Assembly: GCA_014729445.1 (NCBI GenBank)
Contig: WJJX01000104.1
Location: 1 to 12,218, forward strand
Length of the DNA: 12,218 nucleotides
Direction of reading: 5' to 3'
Source: Candidatus Moraniibacteriota bacterium
GTDB taxonomy: Bacteria; Patescibacteriota; Minisyncoccia; CAIUEV01; JAHKAQ01
This document shows, one piece after another, positions 6,017-11,488 of this stretch. The position numbers were made by a program, and so were the translations under genes. Below the pieces are notes generated by a model. That model had not been told where the DNA came from, did no database searches, and saw only the letters and a program-made list of their open reading frames with translations. Numbering within the stretch: the stretch's first letter is position 1; each line of letters begins with the position of its first letter.

Positions 6017-6505
6017 TTAAAACAGTTTCCAAAACTCCCACCATTTTCTGGTTTTTCTTTGCCATTCCTTGAACCTTTGATCAAGAAAACTTTCGGCGAT
6101 TTTATAATTTTGCTGCGTATCGCTTATTTCGAAAATGTTATCCAACCCCTTAAGCAGATATTTTTCATAATCTTTAAAATAATTAACCGGACCCTCCTGT
6201 AAATAGTATTCTAAGAACTGATTGCCTTTAAAATTTAACATAAAGCTGGTGAGTCTTCCTCCCCAGCTTTTATAGATTTTGGGTCCGCTGATTTTGCCTT
6301 GTTGGAAATCCTTAATGAAATTTTGATTTTCTTTTTTGAAATAACGACTGATTAAATCCCTTTTAATCAGCCAGGCCAAAAGCATGCCGCCCGGAACAAA
6401 AGCCTGCTCATTAGAGGAATTAACCGGATACTCCGGCGAATCATAATAAGTTTTGGCGTCTTCATAGATGATGGGTTTGGGCCCGTAGTATTTTTTGCTT
6501 TGCAT
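6017..6505 (-). CDS. Small DUF7832-like hypothetical protein
   Basis: 162 residues, cytoplasmic by composition. The block from about 33 to 53 (NEQAFVPGGMLLAWLIKRDL) resembles the GMFLAWxIxxxL core of DUF7832-type proteins, which are small and often found near toxin-immunity or defence genes; the function is not established. The rest is rich in aromatic and charged residues, with a Trp-rich end (RKWWEFWKLF). ATG 6505 has no Shine-Dalgarno sequence. It shares a divergent promoter region with the antiporter and a terminator with the murein hydrolase, so it is probably its own transcript. The family assignment rests on one block and is tentative. Confidence 0.65.
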   Translation of the reverse strand: MQSKKYYGPKPIIYEDAKTYYDSPEYPVNSSNEQAFVPGGMLLAWLIKRDLISRYFKKENQNFIKDFQQGKISGPKIYKSWGGRLTSFMLNFKGNQFLEYYLQEGPVNYFKDYEKYLLKGLDNIFEISDTQQNYKIAESFLDQRFKEWQRKTRKWWEFWKLF

Positions 6506-6520
6506 TATTTGGTTCTGATT

Positions 6521-6549
6521 TTGATTAATTTATTTAATCATAATATAAT
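6521..6549 (+). promoter_or_regulatory. Sigma-70-type promoter for the antiporter
   Basis: TTGATT (6521-6526) and a perfect TATAAT (6544-6549) with a 17-base spacer. The start site would be near 6556, giving a 30-base leader without a ribosome-binding site before ATG 6586. Confidence 0.55.
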
Positions 6550-6585
6550 TTAACTAATAATGCTAATTCTTAATTTAAAATTTTT

Positions 6586-7650
6586 ATGATCATTGTTTGG
6601 TTATTGGCACTGGTTTTGTCGTTTTATTTTTTGGCAAAAATCGTGGACGATTTTTTTGTTTTTTCTTTGGAGAAAATCGCCAAGCGATTAAAGATGAGTT
6701 CCAATGTGGCGGGCGCTACTTTGATGGCAGTTGGCTCGAGTGCGCCGGAGCTGTTTGTTTCTCTTTTGGCCTTAATTAAGCCGGGCAATCACGAATCGAT
6801 CGGAATGGGAACAATCGTCGGTTCGGCTTTGTTTAATGTTTTAGTGATTATCGGTGTTTCGGCAATTGTTAAAACCGCGATTTTATCCTGGCGGCCGGTG
6901 GTTCGCGACACCTTTTTTTATGTATTATCGATTGTTCTTTTGTTGACTTTTTTCTGGGACGGAAAGATCTCTTTGTTGGAAGCTCTGGCCTTGGTTATTA
7001 TCTATGCGGCCTATGTATTGGCCGTAGTCTATTGGGATAAAATACTTCCTGCCCAAAAATCTAAGCAGAAAAGAAAGGTAAAAAAGCAACCGGAAGTTAA
7101 AAAAGCCAGCAATAGTCAATTGCATCAAGATTTAAAAAGTCTGATTTCGGCTTTGCTTAAAATCTTTTTTCCCAATAAAAAGCACTATTATTTGGTATTT
7201 TTGCTTTCGATTTTTTATATTGCCGGCTTAAGTTGGGTTTTAGTCGAAAGTGCGATCGAGGTAGCTCATTTTTTAAACATTCCGGCCGCTATAATCGCTT
7301 TAACGATTTTGGCCATGGGAACGAGTATTCCTGATTTAATGAGTTCAGTGATTGTGGCCAGAAGAGGCCGTGGCGGTATGGCGATAAGTAACGCGCTTGG
7401 CTCAAATATTTTCGATATTCTAATTGGTTTAGGGCTTCCTTGGGCTTTGATGATTTATATAAAACCGGATAGACATATAACAGTTTCCACCGAAAACTTA
7501 ATGAGTTCGATTTTTCTTTTATTTGCAACGGTTTTAGTAATCTTCTTTCTGCTTTTAATTCAACGCTTCAAAATCGGAAAATACGGGGGCTGGTTTTTGG
7601 TGGGACTCTATATCGGCTATTTGGTCTGGGCGATTTTGCAGGTGCTTTGA
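6586..7650 (+). CDS. Na+/Ca2+ antiporter of the CaCA superfamily with NCKX-like alpha repeats
   Basis: A 354-residue integral membrane protein with about ten hydrophobic segments in two halves, joined by a lysine-rich cytoplasmic loop (about 154-190). Alpha-1 is GATLMAVGSSAPELFVS (43-59, E55) plus GSALFN (79-84). Alpha-2 is GTSIPDLMSSVIVARRGRG (245-263, D250) plus GSNIFDILIGLGLPW (272-286, D277). It would expel Ca2+ in exchange for Na+ influx. Most bacterial YrbG-type members have GTSLPE and NIFN in alpha-2; here GTSIPD and NIFD, with 27 residues between D250 and D277, match the animal K+-dependent exchangers (NCKX2 E188, D548, D575). A full-length ATG start follows a good promoter; no Shine-Dalgarno sequence is present. 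Convergent with fhs. Confidence 0.92.
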   Translation: MIIVWLLALVLSFYFLAKIVDDFFVFSLEKIAKRLKMSSNVAGATLMAVGSSAPELFVSLLALIKPGNHESIGMGTIVGSALFNVLVIIGVSAIVKTAILSWRPVVRDTFFYVLSIVLLLTFFWDGKISLLEALALVIIYAAYVLAVVYWDKILPAQKSKQKRKVKKQPEVKKASNSQLHQDLKSLISALLKIFFPNKKHYYLVFLLSIFYIAGLSWVLVESAIEVAHFLNIPAAIIALTILAMGTSIPDLMSSVIVARRGRGGMAISNALGSNIFDILIGLGLPWALMIYIKPDRHITVSTENLMSSIFLLFATVLVIFFLLLIQRFKIGKYGGWFLVGLYIGYLVWAILQVL

Positions 7651-7826
7651 GCCGTTTGATTAGTATATTTGATCATGGTAGTCGCTCGCTGAGGTTTTAC
7701 AAGTATGATCCAGCCTTGGACCAAAACTCTTCCCGGCCTTCCCTTCACAGGGAAGGAGTCTACAAATATTTGAGCTAAACTAAAATGCAACATCTTATGA
7801 AATCCAATCGCCTCAAAACGAGATTT
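7651..7826. other. Convergent spacer with a palindromic repeat unit
   Basis: No gene is seen. It carries TAGTCGCTCGC (7679-7689), CCAGCCT (7710-7716) and the hairpin CCTTCCCT/AGGGAAGG (7737-7756), all three of which recur at 9920-9975 in altered order. A 6-bp inverted repeat GATCAT/ATGATC (7671-7676, 7705-7710) lies between. None has a U-tract, so termination of the antiporter and fhs here is not proven. Confidence 0.5.
7679..7756. repeat. Dispersed palindromic repeat, copy 1
   Basis: The 11-base word TAGTCGCTCGC is followed after 47 bases by a perfect 8-bp hairpin CCTTCCCT-TCAC-AGGGAAGG. The same word and nearly the same hairpin occur in the spacer before the methyltransferase gene. Confidence 0.55.
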
Positions 7827-9497
7827 TTAAAACAATCCGGTGATTTTTCCTTCCTTGGTTACATCGATTTTTTCGGCGGCCGGCTCTTTGGGGAGGCCGG
7901 GCATGGTCATAATGTCGCCGGCCAAAGCGACGATGAAACCCGCGCCGTTGGAGATTTTGATTTCTCGAATGGTTAGATCGAAATTTTGGGGCGCTCCAAG
8001 AAGAGCGGGATTATCCGAAAGCGAATATTGAGTTTTGGCAATGCAGATCGGGAGTTTGTCCATTTTGTATTGTTCCAAAAGAGCGATCTGTTTTTGGGCC
8101 TGATCGGTGAAAACTACTCCTCTGGCTCCATAGATTTTTTTAGCGATGGTTTCTATTTTTCGAGGGATCTTTGCTTTTTCGCTGTAAATTACTTTGAAAT
8201 TTGATTTTTCTTTGTTTAAAGTTTCTATAAGCTTTTTGGCAACGTCTCGGCCTCCCTCTCCCCCTTTGGCCCAGACTTGACTTAAGGCGACCTTTACTCC
8301 CAATTTTTTGCATCTGGCTTGAATGAATTTAACTTCTTTTTTTGAGTCAAAAGCAAAATGATTAATAGCGACAACCACCGGAACTTTATATTGTTTCAAG
8401 TTTTTGACGTGTTTTTCCAGGTTAACGATACCTTTTTTTAAGGCATTTAAATTTTCTTTGTCCAAATTCTCTAATGATCCCGAGCCGTTGTATTTAAGCG
8501 ATCTAATGGTTGCGACAAGGACGACCGCCGCCGGTTTTAAGCCGCCGATTCGACATTTAATGTCTAGGAACTTTTCGGCGCCGAGATCGGCTCCGAAACC
8601 GGCTTCGGTGATTAAATAATCGCCGAGTTTTAGACCATACTTAGTGGCCAACAGACTGTTGCAGCCGTGGGCGATATTGGCGAAAGGTCCGCCGTGGATG
8701 ATAACGGGATTTCCTTCAAGATCCTGAACCAGATTCGGTTTTAAGGCGTCTTTTAAAACCGCGGCCAAAGGACCATGAGCTTTTAGCTCTTTGGCATAAA
8801 CCGGTTTGCCGTCGTAAGTAAAAGCGACAACGATCCGTTTCAATCTTTCTTTTAAGTCGAAGATATCTTTTGCAAGGCACATAATAGCCATAATCTCGGA
8901 AGCGACAGTGATGTTGAAACCGTCTTCTCTGGGGATTCCGTGGGCTTTGCCTCCGAGCCCGACAACGATGTTTCTTAGCATTCGCTCGTTCATATCCAGG
9001 GCCCTTTTCCAGATAATTTGTCTGGGGTCTATATTCAGCTCGTTGCCAAAGTAGATATGGTTGTCGATTAAAGCCGAGAGAAGATTGTTGGCGCTTGTCA
9101 TGGCGTGCAGATCGCCGGTAAAGTGGAGGTTGATGTCTTCCATGGGCGCCACTTGAGCGTAGCCGCCGCCGCAGGCGCCGCCTTTGATACCGAAACAAGG
9201 GCCTAGCGAGGGTTCGCGGATTGCGATTGCCGATTTATGGCCAAGGGCGTTTATCGCCATATTTAGGCCGATCGCGGTGGTGGTTTTGCCTTCGCCGGCC
9301 GGAGTGGGATTGATGGCGGTCACAAGCACCAATTTGGCGTCTTTTTCGGCTTTAAGCCTTTGCCAGAGATTGGGTTTTAACTTGGCTTTAAAATCGCCGT
9401 AATATTCTAATTCGTTTTCTTTAATGCCAATCTTTTGAGCGATTTTTTTTATGTGAGTCAATCTAGTTTTTTGAGCGATTTTTATATCTGATAGCAT
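7827..9497 (-). CDS. fhs: Formate-tetrahydrofolate ligase
   Basis: Fhs makes 10-formyl-THF from formate, THF and ATP, feeding purine, formyl-Met and C1 pathways. The 556-residue product is full length. Motifs: P-loop TPAGEGKTT (65-73); REPSLGPCFGIKGGACGGGY (94-113); DINLHFTGDLHAMTSANNLL (121-140); DMNERMLRNIVVGLGG; FGADLGAEKF; and a normal C-terminus (GDIMTMPGLPKEPAAEKIDV ... GLF). Two positions often small and non-polar in the third motif are Cys here (CFGIKGGAC), a minor variation. ATG 9497 gives the expected N-terminus; no Shine-Dalgarno sequence is present, and a palindrome GTGATTTAATCAC lies 31 bases upstream. No other folate gene is in the window, so folate itself may be salvaged. Confidence 0.98.
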   Translation of the reverse strand: MLSDIKIAQKTRLTHIKKIAQKIGIKENELEYYGDFKAKLKPNLWQRLKAEKDAKLVLVTAINPTPAGEGKTTTAIGLNMAINALGHKSAIAIREPSLGPCFGIKGGACGGGYAQVAPMEDINLHFTGDLHAMTSANNLLSALIDNHIYFGNELNIDPRQIIWKRALDMNERMLRNIVVGLGGKAHGIPREDGFNITVASEIMAIMCLAKDIFDLKERLKRIVVAFTYDGKPVYAKELKAHGPLAAVLKDALKPNLVQDLEGNPVIIHGGPFANIAHGCNSLLATKYGLKLGDYLITEAGFGADLGAEKFLDIKCRIGGLKPAAVVLVATIRSLKYNGSGSLENLDKENLNALKKGIVNLEKHVKNLKQYKVPVVVAINHFAFDSKKEVKFIQARCKKLGVKVALSQVWAKGGEGGRDVAKKLIETLNKEKSNFKVIYSEKAKIPRKIETIAKKIYGARGVVFTDQAQKQIALLEQYKMDKLPICIAKTQYSLSDNPALLGAPQNFDLTIREIKISNGAGFIVALAGDIMTMPGLPKEPAAEKIDVTKEGKITGLF

Positions 9498-9528
9498 AAT
9501 TTTTTATTTTATTTGTTAAAAAAATCTG

Positions 9529-9541
9529 GTGATTTAATCAC
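9529..9541. promoter_or_regulatory. Palindrome GTGATTTAATCAC upstream of fhs
   Basis: A 6+1+6 perfect inverted repeat 32-44 bases before the fhs start, in the region where a promoter would lie. It could be an operator for fhs; no matching -35/-10 pair is clear. Low confidence because the motif is short. Confidence 0.25.
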
Positions 9542-9577
9542 TTTAAATTGACGGATACAACTTTTTCTTTTAAGGTC

Positions 9578-9602
9578 ATCGTCCCCGCGGCGCGGGGATG
9601 AT
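9578..9602. repeat. GC-rich hairpin ending GCGGGGATGAT, family 2 copy 1
   Basis: An 11-bp stem (9578-9588 with 9592-9602, one G-T pair) closes a three-base GGC loop. There is no U-tract on either side. Its right arm GCGGGGATGAT matches that of the hairpin at 11346-11374 at all but one base (GCGGGGATAAT). Confidence 0.55.
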
Positions 9603-9741
9603 AACCTGTCGTTTGATACTGGTCAATTTACCAGAGGAGGCTTAAATTATCTTTTAAATGTTTATTTTAATTGACAGTAATTATTTTGGCTTAGAGGCTC
9701 TTAAAATAGTTTGTTTTTAGAATTATTTTTAAAATAACATA

Positions 9742-9757
9742 TTGTCAAAATTGACAA
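9742..9757. repeat. Inverted repeat TTGTCAA-AA-TTGACAA
   Basis: Seven-base perfect arms two bases apart. Each arm doubles as a -35-like TTGACA read toward opposite sides, so this could be an operator or a bidirectional promoter element. No consensus -10 lies 16-18 bases away on either strand. Confidence 0.35.
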
Positions 9758-9776
9758 AAACTTGTGTCATGGCTTT

Positions 9777-9792
9777 TCAAAAAATTTTTTGA
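9777..9792. repeat. 16-base perfect palindrome A6T6 flanked by TC/GA
   Basis: TCAAAAAATTTTTTGA is its own reverse complement. It lies in the spacer downstream of the methyltransferase gene. It may be a bent-DNA or protein-binding site; it lacks the GC core of a terminator. Confidence 0.3.
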
Positions 9793-9876
9793 GAATTTTT
9801 GTTTTGCTAGACCATGGTAAAGATTTAATTTTTTTCTTTTTTCTTTTATAGCATTTTTGAAATTTTCGTAAAGGTG

Positions 9877-9927
9877 GGCTGGGGAAATTTAGAGTTCAAA
9901 CCCTTCAGCCAAAAATCCGCCCCAGCC
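9877..9927. repeat. Inverted repeat GGCTGGGG / CCCCAGCC
   Basis: Perfect 8-bp arms (9877-9884 and 9920-9927), extendable by a G-T and a T-A pair, enclose 35 bases that include GTTCAAACCC. It overlaps the start of the second dispersed repeat unit. Confidence 0.45.
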
Positions 9928-9975
9928 TAGTCGCTCGCGATCGACAGGCCCTGACCTTCCCTTCATCAGGGAGGG
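9928..9975. repeat. Dispersed palindromic repeat, copy 2
   Basis: TAGTCGCTCGC (9928-9938) is followed after 16 bases by the hairpin CCTTCCCT (9955-9962), loop TCATC, AGGGAGGG (9968-9975). Word and hairpin match the unit at 7679-7756 with a shorter gap and small changes that keep pairing. It ends 28 bases past the stop of the methyltransferase gene. Confidence 0.55.
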
Positions 9976-10002
9976 GACGTTGGATCTCTGTTTGGATAAA
10001 AT

Positions 10003-10818
10003 TTAAGGCTTGGTTAAAATATAAACCGTTTCCGTTTTAAAGGGGATTTTTTTAAACTGGAATTTTTCTTTGGCGCAGAATTGGATTATTTGATTTTTAT
10101 AAAAGTTGATCATCCCCTTTTCTTTGCCGCACAGGCTTTGATTGGGATAACTTGTGACTATGTTTTTGACCTTTAATTTTTGAAAAATCTTTAAATAATC
10201 GGCTTTGCTTTGATGACTGACTACGGGCAGAAATTTTAAGAGAAAGGCCAGATCGGCTTTTGGGAAATCATCGACAAAAATGTCTTTGGTCTTGAGTTTG
10301 ATTTTTGGCTTGAGGTTAAGTTCAGTTAAGATGTTTTTTAAAAAATTGATCTGCCCTTGATTAATATCCGAGCCTAAGTAAACGGCAGCTTGATCTAAAT
10401 TCATCCAGGGAAGAGTTAAGGGATTGAATCCGGCGCCGATATCTAAAATTTTTTGCGGCCGGCCGGTTATGTTAAAGATATCTGAATAAAATTCACCTAG
10501 AACCGGGATTCTTTCGGCGGTTGAGCTGTGAATTTTAAGCAGATCCAAGACAGCCTCCTTTTCTCCTTTTTCTTTGATTCCGGCCTTGAATCTTTCCAGT
10601 ATTTTTTTATACCTTAACTTTGATTTGAAATAAGAACCCCAGATTTGATGGAGAATCTTTCGAGTTTCCTGCTCCACTTTTTGAGGATCCTTGAATTTTT
10701 TAAAGTTAAACTCAACGATTCTTTGGATCGTTTTTGGATAAATCAGTTTGTATTTGGGGGATTTTTGGATTTTTTTTGTAATTGAAACAGTATTTTGAGA
10801 TAAGGGCGACTTTTGCAT
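10003..10818 (-). CDS. ArmA/Rmt/FmrO-type 16S rRNA (m7G1405) methyltransferase
   Basis: 271 residues, near ArmA in length. Blocks diagnostic of the aminoglycoside-resistance 16S methyltransferases appear in order: KILHQIWGSYF (54-64); LLKIHSSTAER (93-103) and FY (110-111); SAM-binding LDIGAGFNPL (125-134); D151 after the second strand; FLLKFLPV (192-199); and SYPNQSLCGKEKGM (223-236) with a following Tyr, then VYILT near the end. By family knowledge it would methylate N7 of G1405 in helix 44 of 16S rRNA in the assembled 30S subunit, blocking 4,6-disubstituted 2-deoxystreptamine aminoglycosides. The typical CGFNP is AGFNP here. ATG 10818 gives a lysine-rich N-terminal extension as in the family. 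It lies 19 bases after a coiled-coil gene, probably one transcript. The family assignment is strong; the base and any resistance phenotype are inferred. Confidence 0.9.
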   Translation of the reverse strand: MQKSPLSQNTVSITKKIQKSPKYKLIYPKTIQRIVEFNFKKFKDPQKVEQETRKILHQIWGSYFKSKLRYKKILERFKAGIKEKGEKEAVLDLLKIHSSTAERIPVLGEFYSDIFNITGRPQKILDIGAGFNPLTLPWMNLDQAAVYLGSDINQGQINFLKNILTELNLKPKIKLKTKDIFVDDFPKADLAFLLKFLPVVSHQSKADYLKIFQKLKVKNIVTSYPNQSLCGKEKGMINFYKNQIIQFCAKEKFQFKKIPFKTETVYILTKP

Positions 10819-10837
10819 CGGCTTGATTTATTTAAAT

Positions 10838-11236
10838 TTATTTGTCATCCAGCCTTATATCTGGATCAAGAATTTCGGACAGTTCAATAACTAAATCTCG
10901 TACTTCTGACAACTCAAGGTCCTTTCTTTCTTTTTTCTTTTTATCTGAAATTTTATTCAATTTTGTTAAAAACTGATTATACCTTGTTCTCATTTCTTTT
11001 ACTTTGGATTCCGTATCTTCGGATAATTCGACTTTTTCTAATGCACTAATTACTGCAAGTATACTTGTTAATATTGAACGTACACAATTATATAAAGTAT
11101 TATAGCTTCGTTTTTTCTCCGCAATAATACGACTAAATATATGATTAGGGTTTGTATCTATGGTTAACTTTTTTTTAAAAAAATGTTTATTATCTTCAAT
11201 AAATTTAACCGTTTTTTTTTCTGGTTTATTTTCCAT
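10838..11236 (-). CDS. Small coiled-coil hypothetical protein upstream of the methyltransferase
   Basis: 132 residues, unrecognised. A lysine-rich N-terminus is followed by a moderately hydrophobic helix (LYNCVRSILTSILAVISALEKVEL, about 48-71) too polar for a sure membrane span, then a charged helical region (about 72-125, KVKEMRTRYNQFL and KKKKERKDLELSEVRDLVIEL) likely to form a coiled coil. The tail is acidic (DPDIRLDDK). Codons favour A/T endings more than in flanking genes, hinting at a different history. It ends 19 bases before the methyltransferase ATG, so the two are probably co-transcribed. A partner, regulator or unrelated passenger are all possible. ATG 11236 has no Shine-Dalgarno sequence. 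Confidence 0.65.
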   Translation of the reverse strand: MENKPEKKTVKFIEDNKHFFKKKLTIDTNPNHIFSRIIAEKKRSYNTLYNCVRSILTSILAVISALEKVELSEDTESKVKEMRTRYNQFLTKLNKISDKKKKERKDLELSEVRDLVIELSEILDPDIRLDDK

Positions 11237-11345
11237 TTGTCATTTTAAGTTATTAGTCAGCTCATATTGGATTTATCCTTGAAATATCTTATCAAAAAAC
11301 ACTTTAAGATTTGATTTCGGTTCTAAAATTTATAATAAAGTTACC

Positions 11346-11374
11346 ATATTATTTCTGCGTAGCGGGGATAATAT
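11346..11374 (+). repeat. 13-bp hairpin ending GCGGGGATAATAT, family 2 copy 2
   Basis: The stem 11346-11358 with 11362-11374 closes loop GTA. Three of the pairs are T-G, so the fold is fully paired only in RNA copied from the + strand; the opposite RNA would have three C-A mismatches. Its right arm matches the hairpin at 9578-9602. It lies between tgt and the coiled-coil gene, both on the minus strand. Confidence 0.5.
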
Positions 11375-11430
11375 TTAGCTCTTATTAAAAAAATCAATAT
11401 GACTTCAATGATACCAGCTTATCCCTAATA

Positions 11431-11477
11431 ACAAGAAAAATCAACCGATTTTTGGTTTGTTTGTTGGTTGGTTGATT
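11431..11477 (-). terminator. Probable terminator of tgt
   Basis: On the minus strand the arms AATCAACC (11477-11470) and GGTTGATT (11446-11439) form an 8-bp stem followed at once by TTTTTCTTGT. The loop is long (23 bases) and low in GC, so this is a weak intrinsic terminator. It starts 12 bases past the tgt stop. Confidence 0.45.
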
Positions 11478-11488
11478 GATAAAAAAGT

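Larger units (their letters stand above)
9498..10002. other. 505-base hairpin-rich spacer between fhs and the methyltransferase gene
   Basis: No convincing gene on either strand; the longest start-to-stop frame noted is a 20-codon frame at 9658. In order it holds the GTGATTTAATCAC palindrome, an 11-bp GC-rich hairpin (9578-9602), the inverted repeat TTGTCAA/TTGACAA (9742-9757), the 16-base perfect palindrome TCAAAAAATTTTTTGA (9777-9792), an 8-10 bp stem GGCTGGGG/CCCCAGCC (9877-9884, 9920-9927) and the second dispersed repeat unit (9928-9975). The stretch 9640-9870 is much more AT-rich than its flanks. Confidence 0.55.

Noticed and set aside
7737..7756. Terminator between the antiporter and fhs
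   Set aside because: The hairpin is perfect but has no U-tract on either strand, and it recurs elsewhere as part of a repeat unit.
8716..9198. 160-codon minus-strand open frame inside fhs, rich in Arg
   Set aside because: It lies in another frame of a clearly conserved fhs region; its Arg/Gln-rich composition is a by-product of fhs codons.
9658..9720. 20-codon + strand frame after GAGGAGG (9634-9640)
   Set aside because: The ribosome-site-like sequence is 17 bases from the ATG, the peptide is unrecognisable and the region is full of palindromes.
9870..9930. tRNA-like look (GTTCAAACCC between GGCTG and CAGCCA)
   Set aside because: The span between the pairing arms is only about 35 bases, too short for a tRNA, and no D-arm or anticodon arm can be drawn.
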